Assembly (NCBI RefSeq): GCF_022662495.1
Contig: NZ_JAKPBU010000001.1
Span: 434,001-498,000, forward strand
Length of the DNA stretch: 64,000 nucleotides
Origin: Lysobacter sp. M2-1
GTDB lineage: Bacteria > Pseudomonadota > Gammaproteobacteria > Xanthomonadales > Xanthomonadaceae
Direction: 5' to 3'
Shown here: one piece after another, positions 30,851 to 39,817 of the stretch
Layout of the letters: each line of letters begins with the position of its first letter
How positions within the stretch are numbered: position 1 is the stretch's first letter
Made by a program: the position numbers and the translations under genes
Notes under the pieces: generated by a model
Seen by the model: the letters and a program-made list of their open reading frames with translations, nothing else
What the model was told of the DNA's origin: nothing
Database searches by the model: none

Positions 30851-32328
30851 CGACAGCACGCCACCGGGCGAGGTGCCTCAATCACGGCAGGCTTCGAACC
30901 ACAGCCGCAGCCCGATTTGCCTTCGGCCTTGGCATCCGCGTCGCGAACGCAGCAGGCGTCGACGTTTGCTGGTGCGGGGCCGCCGCAGCATTCACCGGTC
31001 TTACCTGTCGCCTCTGCCGCTACATTCTCTTCGTTGGCAGGCACCGGGCCGCAACATGCGGCTCCGGCTTGCGCGCCATCTTCCTCCGCGAACTGGGTGA
31101 TGCACACGCCCGTTTCGGGCAGCACCAGCTCCACGCGTCGGGCGGCTTCCCAGTCCCCGGCGACCGCAGCCACCACCGAACGCACCTGCTCGTAGCCGGT
31201 CAGCAGCAGAAAGGTCGGTGCACGTCCGTAGCTCTTCATGCCGACGATATAGACACCCGCGTCCGGATGCTTGAGCTCCTCCGCACCATGCGGCCGCACG
31301 CTGCCGCAGCTATGCTGGTTGGGGTCAATCAACGGCGCCAGCGCCATGGGCGCTTGGGTGCCATGATCCAACGCTATCCGAAGCTCCGAGAGCAGGTCCA
31401 GGTTCGGACGGAAGCCGGTCGCGGCAACGATCTCGTCGACCGGTCGAAGCGCCGTCCCTTCGGCATGAGCCACAATGCCCTCGGCCGTTTGCTCAAGACG
31501 CTCCAGATGGAAATTGGTCGCCACCGCCAGCACGCCATCGTCTACCAGTTTTCCAATGGCGAGCCCGAGTCGGCCCCGCTCTTTTAGCTGATCGTGTTCA
31601 CCACCACCCAACACTCGACCCAAGGAAGAACGGCGAATCGCCCACTGGATCCGCATCCCAGGTTCCTGACCCGATAGACGCGCGAGGTCGAGAAGCGCGT
31701 TGAAGGCGGAGTGGCCACCGCCAATAACCAGAACGCGCTTGCCCGCATAACGCTCTCGATGCTGACCCAGCACATCGGGAATGCCATAGAAGATGTGCTC
31801 CTGTACGGCACGCTCGCCCAGTGCTGGAACGCCGGAAGCACCTGCCGGATTGGGCGTATCGATCGTGCCTGATGCATCGATCACGGCCTGTGCGATCACT
31901 TCATGCTCGCCGACAGCGTCCACGTAGCGGACGACGAAGGGCACATCATTTCGCAGACTGTCTTTCATGCGATCGCGGCGTTGCTTGGCAACATCGGTCA
32001 CCCGCACGCCGGTACGCACGTGGGGCTGAATCTCTGGCAGAGCGGCCAGCGGCCTTAGATAGCGCTCGACTACTTCGCTTCCGGTCGGGAACTGCGTCAG
32101 ATCAGGCGACGTCCAGCCGTGGCGCCGCAACAGCGCTCCGGCCGCCCGGTCGATGTTGAATTCCCAGGGAGAAAACATGCGCACGTGCGCCCAGCGCAGC
32201 ATGCCCGCGCCAACGGTAGCGCCGGCCTCCAACACCAGCGGCGTCAGTCCGCGCTCGAGGAGGTGGGCGGCAGCGGCCAGGCCGACCGGGCCGGCGCCGA
32301 TCACGACGACAGGAAGCACTGTGTTCAT
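30847..32328 (-). CDS. FAD/NAD(P)-binding monooxygenase-like protein with Cys-rich tail
   Basis: The 493-residue protein has two Rossmann signatures: GAGPVG at 11-16 for FAD and VIGGGHSAFNAL near 200 for NAD(P). The ATGFRPNLDLLSEL motif marks the flavin monooxygenase/thioredoxin-reductase-like family. The last about 80 residues are rich in Cys pairs (ACCGP, ECCGGP, ACCVRD, GCGCG, ACCR). Flavin monooxygenases occur in ars operons (ArsO/ArsH-type context), and paired cysteines commonly bind As(III). An arsenic-related oxidation role is inferred from this and from the adjacent ArsN1-like gene. Confidence 0.78.
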   Translation of the reverse strand: MNTVLPVVVIGAGPVGLAAAAHLLERGLTPLVLEAGATVGAGMLRWAHVRMFSPWEFNIDRAAGALLRRHGWTSPDLTQFPTGSEVVERYLRPLAALPEIQPHVRTGVRVTDVAKQRRDRMKDSLRNDVPFVVRYVDAVGEHEVIAQAVIDASGTIDTPNPAGASGVPALGERAVQEHIFYGIPDVLGQHRERYAGKRVLVIGGGHSAFNALLDLARLSGQEPGMRIQWAIRRSSLGRVLGGGEHDQLKERGRLGLAIGKLVDDGVLAVATNFHLERLEQTAEGIVAHAEGTALRPVDEIVAATGFRPNLDLLSELRIALDHGTQAPMALAPLIDPNQHSCGSVRPHGAEELKHPDAGVYIVGMKSYGRAPTFLLLTGYEQVRSVVAAVAGDWEAARRVELVLPETGVCITQFAEEDGAQAGAACCGPVPANEENVAAEATGKTGECCGGPAPANVDACCVRDADAKAEGKSGCGCGSKPAVIEAPRPVACCR

Positions 32329-32338
32329 GCAGGTTCTC

Positions 32339-32878
32339 TCAAATAACGGCCGCGGCTTCGACCGCAGGCTGGATTTCAGGAATGTTCTCGGCGATCAGGC
32401 GCTCGACGATGACGACATCGAGCCATCGCCCTTCGAGTTGGCCATGCTTTTCGTAGACGCCGACTTCGCGGAAGCCGACGGAGCGGCACAGCGCGCGGCT
32501 GGCGGTGTTGAACGGGAAAATGCGCGAGAGCAGCTTCCAGTAGCCCCGATCGCGGGCGACATCGATGAGCGCCAGCATCAGCCGACGGCCAACGCCGCGT
32601 CCGCGAGCGGCTGCATCCAGATACACGGAGAACTCGCCGATGCCGGCGTAACAGTCGCGGGGACGATATCCGCTGAGGCCCGCCCAGCCGATCACGGCGT
32701 CGGTGTCGTCCGTGGCCACCAGGAGCGGAAACCGCGCCAGGTCGGCCAGGCGTTGTTCGATGTCGCCTGTGGTTCGAGGTGCGGTTTCGAAGGTTGAGGA
32801 GCGTTCGGCAATGCCCTGGTTGTAGATGCCTGCGATCGCAGAGGCATCGGCGGTACGGGCGGGTCGAATCTGCGACAT
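32339..32878 (-). CDS. ArsN1-type N-acetyltransferase (arsinothricin resistance family)
   Basis: The 179-residue GNAT protein has IRPARTADASAIAGIYNQGI at the start, the acetyl-CoA loop AARGRGVGRRL, and the C-terminal KLLSRIFPFNTASRALCRSVGFREVGVYEKHGQLEGRW. This is the pattern of ArsN1 proteins, which acetylate the organoarsenical antibiotic arsinothricin; phosphinothricin acetyltransferases are related. AAGGAG sits 6 bases before the chosen ATG; the upstream ATG touches the SD and is unlikely. An operator-like palindrome lies just upstream. Confidence 0.83.
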   Translation of the reverse strand: MSQIRPARTADASAIAGIYNQGIAERSSTFETAPRTTGDIEQRLADLARFPLLVATDDTDAVIGWAGLSGYRPRDCYAGIGEFSVYLDAAARGRGVGRRLMLALIDVARDRGYWKLLSRIFPFNTASRALCRSVGFREVGVYEKHGQLEGRWLDVVIVERLIAENIPEIQPAVEAAAVI

Positions 32879-32890
32879 CGGCATCTCCTT

Positions 32891-32907
32891 GTTGTTAGTA
32901 GCAACTA
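32891..32907. promoter_or_regulatory. Putative MarR operator, copy 1 (upstream of arsN1)
   Basis: GTTGTTAGTAGCAACTA, with GTTG/CAAC inverted ends around a 7-base centre. Fifteen of 17 bases match copy 2 at 33479. It lies between the marR stop and the arsN1 start. Confidence 0.65.
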
Positions 32908-32922
32908 ATTGGACAAAAAAAC

Positions 32923-33459
32923 TCAGCCGCACTTGCCGCTCTCATCTGTACCGCACGCCGGCGCACAGCTGCCGACGCTGACGCCTGAGACGAAACGGGA
33001 TTGCGCGGCACGCGCCAGGCGCTGGATGAGTTCGGTCGCCCCTGCTCGAACCCGCGGGTCCAGGTCGCGCAGCAGATCGAGCTGTTGTTCGATCAGTTCG
33101 CCGTTGATTTTTTCGTACAGCTTCCGTCCTTCCCGGGTGATGCGCAGGGACACGGCGCGCGCGTCCTCCGGATCCGGCAGTCGCTCTACATAGCCCTTGC
33201 GCACCAGGGCATCGACGACACGGGTCGTGGTGCTTTTGTCCAGCCGCAAGGCCTCGGCCAGCGCCTGGCTGCGGCTCGGCCCGCGCTCTGCCAGCACTTC
33301 CAGCGCATAGCACTGGGTCACGGACACGTCGTAGCAGCAGATCTTGTCCCGGTCGCGGAACTGGTAAATCCGCACCAGGTTCGAGACCGCCGCGTGCAGC
33401 GTTTCGGCGTCCTGCCGGAGGGCGCTGTTGGAGATCGGCTTTGAGCCCGGATTGGCCAT
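32923..33459 (-). CDS. MarR-family regulator with Cys-rich sensor motifs
   Basis: The 178-residue winged-helix protein has RSQALAEALRLDKSTTTRVVDALVRKGYVERLPDPEDARAVSLRIT, the canonical MarR recognition helix and wing. Unusual cysteines are C41, C42 and C50 (DKICCYDVSVTQCYAL) and C165, C169 and C177 at the C-terminus. Thiol clusters of this kind are typical of regulators that sense As(III) or other soft metals. I choose ATG 33459 because the 33492 start would place the operator inside the gene. Predicted repressor of itself and of arsN1. Confidence 0.85.
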   Translation of the reverse strand: MANPGSKPISNSALRQDAETLHAAVSNLVRIYQFRDRDKICCYDVSVTQCYALEVLAERGPSRSQALAEALRLDKSTTTRVVDALVRKGYVERLPDPEDARAVSLRITREGRKLYEKINGELIEQQLDLLRDLDPRVRAGATELIQRLARAAQSRFVSGVSVGSCAPACGTDESGKCG

Positions 33460-33478
33460 CGTCCAGCCTGGCGATAAC

Positions 33479-33495
33479 GTTGTTAGTGACAACTA
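33479..33495. promoter_or_regulatory. Putative MarR operator, copy 2 (upstream of marR)
   Basis: GTTGTTAGTGACAACTA ends 20 bases upstream of the chosen marR start. It differs from copy 1 only at two central bases (GA for AG). Confidence 0.65.
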
Positions 33496-33571
33496 TATGC
33501 GCTGGCGCGGGCGTGTCAACTCCTCAGGCGCTGGGCGCTGAGGACGGAGTTGGCGCGCGGCCGCCCCAGCC

Positions 33572-34714
33572 TTACTCCCTCCCCGCCTGGCTGGTCAGAT
33601 ACACCGCAAACGTCCCCAGCCAGTGACCGCCTTCGTAGTGTTCTCCGGTCACTGCCGGCAGCGCGGTCGCGCGGTGGCTTGCCGCGGCGGCAAGCAGTGC
33701 TGGCACGCGTTTGTCGGCCGGCTTCAGCCCATGGGCGATTCCTTCGAGCATCCACGCACGACTCAGGTTGAGCCCGTCGATGTGCGCCAGCTTGGGATCG
33801 GTGCGGTCGGTCACCACGCCAGGCGGCAACCATTCGTTACCGCCTGTCGACGGAATTCCGGGCAGGAAGGCCTGGAGCCATTTCGCAAAATCGTCGGCTG
33901 CGAGCACGCGCCGCATGAAGTCCGCCTCGGCCAGGCATGGCGACAGGAAGTCCTGGCCCGAGGGCTCGTAACCGAGGGGACAGTCACGATCGCCGCGATA
34001 GAAGCGCGCCGCGGCATCCGTGAGCAGCGCGGTCATCCCGGCATCGCCGGCGACGCGCGCCCAATCCCAGATCAGGCCGAAGGAGAGCGCGGTCTGGTCG
34101 TGCTCGCCGATGCGAATGGGATAGTGCAGCTTGGGCAGCCAGTCCTTCAGCTTGGACGCGGCGAGCGATTCCAGCGGTGACAGCGCGGCCGCCCACTGTT
34201 TCGCCTGCGGATCGTTCCATCCGCGCAATTCTGCCGACAGCTGCAGCAGCCACGCGAGCCCGTACGGACGCTCGAACGATGCGCGCTTCTCGTGCCCGAG
34301 GTATTCGACTTCACCGGCGATGTTCTGCGGCGTCAGGCTCAGCGCGAGCGCGGCACGCGCTTCTTTCGCGAACGGCGCCTCCGGGAAGCGGCGCAACAGC
34401 CGCACGAGCAGCCAATGCCCGTGCACGGCGGAATGCCAGTCGTAGCAGCCGTAGAACGCCGGCGTGAGCGCGCGCGGCGGCCGCACATCGGCATCGCCCT
34501 GCATGACGTGGGAAATCTTGTTGGGATATTCCTGGTGCAGGCAGGCGAGCGCGAGCTGCGCGAAGCGGGCCGCGGCGGCCTCATCGAGCGCGTCTGGCGA
34601 ACCCGGGCCGGCGGGACGCGCCGCCTGGGCAGTCGAGCCCAGGAACAGGCTCGCACTGAGCATGCTGATCCAGAACGATCGGCGCACGATGACTACTCCC
34701 GCTCCGGCCAGCAT
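33572..34714 (-). CDS. DUF2891 family secreted protein
   Basis: The 380-residue protein has an N-terminal signal (about 10-32, ending STAQA) and a mainly helical body with TPAFYGCYDWHSAVHGHWLLVRLLRRFP, typical of DUF2891, an (alpha/alpha) toroid-like family often near sugar or peptide hydrolases. Other conserved features are HYPIRIGEHDQTAL and GNEWLPPGVVTDRTDPKLAHIDGLNLSRAW. Function unknown. Confidence 0.82.
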   Translation of the reverse strand: MLAGAGVVIVRRSFWISMLSASLFLGSTAQAARPAGPGSPDALDEAAAARFAQLALACLHQEYPNKISHVMQGDADVRPPRALTPAFYGCYDWHSAVHGHWLLVRLLRRFPEAPFAKEARAALALSLTPQNIAGEVEYLGHEKRASFERPYGLAWLLQLSAELRGWNDPQAKQWAAALSPLESLAASKLKDWLPKLHYPIRIGEHDQTALSFGLIWDWARVAGDAGMTALLTDAAARFYRGDRDCPLGYEPSGQDFLSPCLAEADFMRRVLAADDFAKWLQAFLPGIPSTGGNEWLPPGVVTDRTDPKLAHIDGLNLSRAWMLEGIAHGLKPADKRVPALLAAAASHRATALPAVTGEHYEGGHWLGTFAVYLTSQAGRE

Positions 34715-34885
34715 TCCCGCTGCAATGACGGGAGCTTATGCAAGCCGCCCCGGTCCAACAAGCCGCCGTGCGGCCGCACGCATGGGATCGACGCGGACGA
34801 ACGATCGCCTCGCGTCGATGCACGCTGCACGCTTGAGGCATGCGGTGCGGTCGCACACCGCGACCGCACCGCCGTCGCTTGCCGA

Positions 34886-36178
34886 CTACAGCGGCCGCAG
34901 CTGGGTGTTGTAAACGTACCGCCCGACGTTCTGGCCCAGGTGCAACGAGGCCAGGCAGCCGCTGCGGAAATGCATGCCGCCGTAGACGCGGGCCATGGCC
35001 GATTCGGCCGCGGCCTGCGACAGGGTGTCGTAATGGCGGGCCGGAGTGCCGAAGGTGAAGGGCACGTTGTCGGTGCCGAAGAACGAGCGCAACACCTGGG
35101 TCGAACTGGCGATGGTGCTGGGCAGGCCGCAGGGATAATCCGGGTACGGCGGGGTGGTGACGTAGGCGTTCCAGTCGGGGTCGGCCGTGGTCGCGGGATT
35201 GCCGTCGCTCGCCGCTGCGCGGATCGCGGTGTACGGGCGCCAGAAGTTGTAGCGGAACTTCGCCTTGAACACCACGATCAGGCCGTCGTTCACGGCAATG
35301 TTCACGAGCGCGAACAGGCGCGCGTTCTGCCACAGGCTGAGATTGCGCCCGGCGACGATGGTGCGGGTGTAGCCGTTGACGTTTGCGCCGCCGAGCACGC
35401 CCCAGTGCATGGCGATGAGGCTTTCCTCGGAGTCCGGTGCGGCGGCGCGCACGAGCGCCGAGCCGAGCGCCTTCACTTCGTTGAAGTCGCGCGTATAGGT
35501 CGGGCTGGTCAGGGTCTGCAACGCGCTGCGTCCGGGCGTGAACTGCCACGAGCTGCTCAACGCGAATGGGGCGAGGTTGCCCCAGTTTCCGAACTGCGGA
35601 TACGGCGCGGGCGCAGGCGGCAGGGGCAGCGTCGGCTGGTAGACGCCCGGCGCGGGCGCCAGCGTGTACGGAAGATGCGGCATCTCCGACCCGTCGCCGA
35701 CGCGCCGGTCGATGATCGCCTGGCCCGCCGTGGTGCCGACGGCGATGCCGGCATCGATGCAGGCCGGATATGCGGCGGGGCAGGACAAACCAGCGAGATA
35801 GCTGGCGTAGAGGCCTTCGACGATGGCGTCCTGCGCGGGCGGCAGGGTCTCGACCAGCACGGTGCGCGCGGCGGCGGCGATCGCGGCCTCCTTCGAGGCA
35901 TTGGGGTTGGCGGCGCCGATCGGGTTGTAGCTGCGGTAGCGCGGCTGGATCGCGTTGAGGGCATCGTGAATGGCGACATGGGTCATGGCGAACACGCGGT
36001 ACTGCTGCGGTGGCGCGCCCGCGCCGGCGATGACGCCATTGGCGATGGCATTCCAGTCGGTGACGGCGTCGGCGGACGCAGTGACCGGCAGCAGGGAGGC
36101 GATGGCGCCTGCCAGCAGCCAGCGCAACGGGAACGGACGCGGGGGCGTCCTGGTCCGGGACAGGGGATGCGGTTTCAT
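34886..36178 (-). CDS. Vanadium haloperoxidase/PAP2-like protein, altered active site
   Basis: The 430-residue protein has a signal peptide (about 19-37) and the vanadium-dependent haloperoxidase layout: FKAKFRYNFWRP supplies the Lys and first Arg of the vanadate pocket, and ARVYGGMHF the second Arg and the vanadate-linked His. The middle motif, normally PSGH or PCAH, reads PDYPCGLPS, so the acid-base His is Leu. Peroxidase or phosphatase activity is therefore doubtful. ATG 36178 precedes the signal peptide. Confidence 0.82.
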   Translation of the reverse strand: MKPHPLSRTRTPPRPFPLRWLLAGAIASLLPVTASADAVTDWNAIANGVIAGAGAPPQQYRVFAMTHVAIHDALNAIQPRYRSYNPIGAANPNASKEAAIAAAARTVLVETLPPAQDAIVEGLYASYLAGLSCPAAYPACIDAGIAVGTTAGQAIIDRRVGDGSEMPHLPYTLAPAPGVYQPTLPLPPAPAPYPQFGNWGNLAPFALSSSWQFTPGRSALQTLTSPTYTRDFNEVKALGSALVRAAAPDSEESLIAMHWGVLGGANVNGYTRTIVAGRNLSLWQNARLFALVNIAVNDGLIVVFKAKFRYNFWRPYTAIRAAASDGNPATTADPDWNAYVTTPPYPDYPCGLPSTIASSTQVLRSFFGTDNVPFTFGTPARHYDTLSQAAAESAMARVYGGMHFRSGCLASLHLGQNVGRYVYNTQLRPL

Positions 36179-36529
36179 GGAAGTGTTTCCTAGAGCGCGG
36201 TGATAGGTGCATCGCGGCAATGACGGGCGCGACGGCCGGCCCCGCGTCGCTGCGGACGCCAGGCCACCACGATCGGCGCGAACGCTCGCCCGGGATGCAG
36301 TTCCATTGCGGAAGCTGCTCAATCAGCGGAGCCGGGCAGCAGGGGGACGGCCGTTGACGTGGCACCAGTGACAACGCACTCACCGACGCCGGCGGCCATG
36401 GGAGATGGAAGGTCCGGAGGTGTTCCGACGAACGGCGCATCGGCGCCCCGCCAGCCTGCCGCCGGCGCGCCGGGCGCGATGCCGCGATACGCGCGCGTCC
36501 GCGAACGGGCGTAGGCACAACCGCCGCGT
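36179..36529. other. 351-base gap, no gene seen
   Basis: Between two minus-strand genes. I see no conserved frame, tRNA or clear repeat; presumably it holds the promoter of the haloperoxidase-like gene. Confidence 0.4.
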
Positions 36530-37693
36530 TCAGTCCCCCGCGATCACTACGTCGCCGTTCTGCAGTGGTCGCGGCCCGTCGGAGTTCGCGACCTCGATCC
36601 GCTCGAAGGCGGGAATCAGCGCCGCGCAGAGCAGGACGTTAGGGCGGTCGCAGACCTGGAAGTGGAGATGCGGCTCGGTGGAGTTGCCGGAGGAACCCAG
36701 CTGGCCGATTACCTGGCCTGCAGTCAACTTGTCGCCGGGCTTTACCCGGACGCTGCCGGGTTTGAGGTGCGCGTAGACCGAATATTCGCTGCCGCCGTGG
36801 TCCAGCACCACCGATTCACCGGCCATGCCGACGTCGCCTTCTGCCATGTTCGTGGCCTGTTGCGCGCCGACGCGGCCGAAATAGGCCTGCATGCTTTCAC
36901 CGGGCTCGCGCAGCAGCGGCGCAAGCTCCTTCGCGCCGGTGATGACCGAGCTCACCACGCCATCGGCCGCGGCCACCACGTCGGCACCGTAGGCATGGAA
37001 CTGGGTGTTCTGCCTGCCGCCGTCGCGATAGGTGCGGCCGTCGGCACCGGCCTTGACGATGTCCAGTGCGAATTCCTCCGGCACGCCCCAGCGGTGGGTG
37101 CCGTGGAAGCTCGCGCCTGCGATGGTCCACGGACCGCCGGCGAGCGGCCAGCGGAAGACGGTGCGCGAGGTGGCCGGATCGATGCGCAGCGACGCGGCCG
37201 CCTCGGGCGCGTTGGAAAGCGCACGCACGCGCAGTGCGTCGCGCGTGCCCTTCCAGGCGAACACCTGCTGCATGACCAGCAAGGCTTCGCCCGGCGCCAG
37301 CGTGGCGCTTGCCGCGAGCTTGCGTTGCTGCAGCAGGCGGCCGTCGCAGAACTGGAAGGCAAGCATTTCGACCATGCCCTGGTCCTGCAGGCCCTTGCCA
37401 GACTGCGCGGCGGCGGTCAGCGTGGCCGCATCCAGGCTGCGGCGATCGACGACCGCGCCGTCGCGTAGCAGCTCGATCTCCAGCGCACGCAGGGTCACCG
37501 GCGTATCGCCCACATTGACGATCGCGGCGTTCTGCAGCAGCAGGCTCTGCACGCCGCGCAGGCTGTCCAGCGGATAGGTCCGCACCGTCTGTTCCGGACA
37601 GAAGCGGATCTCAAGCCCGGCCGCCCGGGCAGCGGCCAGCGGCGCGAGGCCGAGCAGCAGGGCAATGATCAGCAACGCATATCGGCTGTACAT
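36530..37693 (-). CDS. M23 family peptidase
   Basis: The 387-residue protein has a signal peptide (about 5-25), a long N-terminal beta-rich part with two cysteines, and a C-terminal LytM domain: HRWGVPEEFALDI (zinc His and Asp), LDHGGSEYSVYAHL and EPHLHFQV. It is predicted to cut peptidoglycan or other periplasmic peptides. ATG 37693 gives a well-formed signal peptide; longer frames do not. Confidence 0.85.
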   Translation of the reverse strand: MYSRYALLIIALLLGLAPLAAARAAGLEIRFCPEQTVRTYPLDSLRGVQSLLLQNAAIVNVGDTPVTLRALEIELLRDGAVVDRRSLDAATLTAAAQSGKGLQDQGMVEMLAFQFCDGRLLQQRKLAASATLAPGEALLVMQQVFAWKGTRDALRVRALSNAPEAAASLRIDPATSRTVFRWPLAGGPWTIAGASFHGTHRWGVPEEFALDIVKAGADGRTYRDGGRQNTQFHAYGADVVAAADGVVSSVITGAKELAPLLREPGESMQAYFGRVGAQQATNMAEGDVGMAGESVVLDHGGSEYSVYAHLKPGSVRVKPGDKLTAGQVIGQLGSSGNSTEPHLHFQVCDRPNVLLCAALIPAFERIEVANSDGPRPLQNGDVVIAGD

Positions 37694-37867
37694 ATGGCAC
37701 CTCGTTGGGAACCCGGTCGCCCTACGCGCACGTGGCGCGTCCGCGCATTGCTTGGCTGAGTCGGATGGTTCGACACCGGACGGTAGTCGAACCAACGCGG
37801 GCCCACATGTGCTGCCGGCCAGGTGCAATGGAACGCCGGGATACCCGGCCGGGGATTGCCGGCCGGA

Positions 37868-39817
37868 TCAGGCCTTGTGGGGCACCGGCACCAGTCCGTT
37901 GTCGAGACGCCGCTGCCGCGCGCGCGTCGGGGAGGCATGGTTGGCATCCGCGGCCTCCGCTTCGACGCGTGCAAGCAGGAACGCGGTCATCTCCTCGCTC
38001 ACCAGTGGCTTCGACAGCAGATGGCCCTGCACCACGTCACAGCCGGCGCGGCGCAGGAAGTCGAGCTGATATTCGTTCTCGACGCCTTCCGCGACAACGC
38101 TCAGGCCCAGGCTGTGCGCCATGGCGAGGATCGCGGTGGTGATCGCCTCGCCGTCGCCGGGGATCGCGCGCACGAAGCTCATGTCGATCTTGAGTTTCCC
38201 GATCGGCAGCCGCTGCAGGTAGGCGAGCGACGAATACCCCGTGCCGAAGTCGTCGATCGCCAGCCGGATGCCCTTGTCGCGGATCCTGCGCATGAAGCGG
38301 ATGTTGCGATCGGTGTCGTCGAACAGCAGGCTTTCGGTGATCTCCAGCTCAAGCTGCTCGGGCGAGCCTCCGGTACGCTCCAGCGTCGTGGCGATGAAGT
38401 CGACGAAATCCTCATCGCGCGCCTGGCGCGCGGACACGTTCACCGCCATGCGCAGGCCCTCGATCCCCTGCTCCCGCCACAGCTGCGCCTGCCGCGCGGC
38501 CCGACGGATCACCCAGCGGCCGAGCGGGACGATGAGCCCGCTCTCCTCGGCGATCGAAACGATTTCCGACGCGGGAACCCAGCCGAGTTCTGGATGCGGC
38601 CACCGCACCAGGGCCTCGACTCCGACCACGTGCAGGGAATGCGGTTCGGCCTGCGGCTGGTAGTGCAGACGCAGTTCGTTCTGCTCGATCGCCTTGCGCA
38701 GGTCGATCTGGATCCGGTGGCGACGCTGCATCTCGTCGTTCATCTCGCCGCGGAACAGTTCGAAGCTGTTCTTGCCGTTGCGCTTGGCGCGGTACATCGC
38801 CGCGTCGGCATTGCTGGTCAGCACTTTCAGATCGCGGGCATCGTCGGGATACATGCCGATGCCGCAGCTGACGCTGGCGTGGATCTCCTGGCTGCCGAGC
38901 TGGAACGGCTGGCGGAACGCGGCCAGGATGCGCTCGGCGACCGCCAGCACCTCCATCGACGACGACACCGGAAACAGCGTGATCGCGAATTCGTCGCCGC
39001 CGATGCGGAAGATCGCGTCGCTGCGGCGCAGCATGTCGAACAGGCGCTGCGCGACCTGCTTGAGCAGGTCGTCGCCGAAATGATGGCCGAGGGTGTCGTT
39101 GACGGCTTTGAAATTGTCCAGATCGAGCATCAGCAGCGCCATCCGCGCCTCCGGCTCGTCGTGCAGCCGTTTCGCCATCAGCCGCAGGTGTTCGTTGAAC
39201 GCATTGCGGTTCAACTGCCCGGTGACCGGATCGAAATGCGCGAGTTCGTCCAGGCGCGCCTCCGCGGTGCGGACCTCGCGGCGCATCCGCTGCACCAGCG
39301 GATAGCTGATCGCCAGTGCGCCGGCGCCCGCCAGCACGAACAGGCCCGCGAACGCGAGCAGGCCGCGATAAAGACGATCGTAGCTGGACCGCATGACCAC
39401 GTGACCGACGGTGCGCCCTTCCAGAACCACCGGATCGGCGATGACGAAGCCGTTGAAGCCGCCTTGATAGCCGGTGCGCGGCAACGCGCGCAGCGCGCGC
39501 TGGTCGCCGCGACGGTATTCCGCCAGGCGCTGTCCATCGTTGGTGAAGAGCGCCGCGGCCTCGAGGTCGGGCAGCGGCCGGAGTGCGTTCAGCGTTTCGG
39601 TGCCGGCGTCGGCGTCTTCGAACATCAGCACCGCCGCGCTGTTGAGTCCGAGGACATGGGCCTGCGCGCGCATGTCCTCGATCAGCTCCCGCCGGATGGA
39701 GAAGAATTGCAGCGTCAGCAGCAGCGCCCCTGCGACCGCCAGCGCCGCGATGACGGTGGCGAAATTGGCGATCACCGCGGTGCGCCCGATCCGCGTGTTG
39801 CCCTTCCGGAGGTTCAT
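37868..39817 (-). CDS. CHASE8-GGDEF-EAL c-di-GMP enzyme
   Basis: The 649-residue protein has TM1 (about 14-38), a CHASE8-type sensor region (MRAQAHVLGLNSAAVLMFEDADAGTETLNALRPLPDL), TM2 (about 150-170), a GGDEF domain with intact IGGDEFA, and an EAL domain with VEALVRW and DDFGTGYSSLAYL. Both catalytic signatures are intact, so it could make or degrade c-di-GMP. It overlaps yfiR by 4 bases. In the YfiBNR scheme the periplasmic YfiR represses the cyclase. Confidence 0.92.
   Translation of the reverse strand: MNLRKGNTRIGRTAVIANFATVIAALAVAGALLLTLQFFSIRRELIEDMRAQAHVLGLNSAAVLMFEDADAGTETLNALRPLPDLEAAALFTNDGQRLAEYRRGDQRALRALPRTGYQGGFNGFVIADPVVLEGRTVGHVVMRSSYDRLYRGLLAFAGLFVLAGAGALAISYPLVQRMRREVRTAEARLDELAHFDPVTGQLNRNAFNEHLRLMAKRLHDEPEARMALLMLDLDNFKAVNDTLGHHFGDDLLKQVAQRLFDMLRRSDAIFRIGGDEFAITLFPVSSSMEVLAVAERILAAFRQPFQLGSQEIHASVSCGIGMYPDDARDLKVLTSNADAAMYRAKRNGKNSFELFRGEMNDEMQRRHRIQIDLRKAIEQNELRLHYQPQAEPHSLHVVGVEALVRWPHPELGWVPASEIVSIAEESGLIVPLGRWVIRRAARQAQLWREQGIEGLRMAVNVSARQARDEDFVDFIATTLERTGGSPEQLELEITESLLFDDTDRNIRFMRRIRDKGIRLAIDDFGTGYSSLAYLQRLPIGKLKIDMSFVRAIPGDGEAITTAILAMAHSLGLSVVAEGVENEYQLDFLRRAGCDVVQGHLLSKPLVSEEMTAFLLARVEAEAADANHASPTRARQRRLDNGLVPVPHKA

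Noticed and set aside
34292-36193. Long plus-strand frame opposite DUF2891 and the haloperoxidase-like gene
   Set aside because: Composition is Arg/Ala-rich shadow; the minus frames carry signal peptides and family motifs.
37846-37863. CCGGCC-rich hairpin after the GGDEF-EAL gene
   Set aside because: Has a stem but no T-tract; not called as a terminator.
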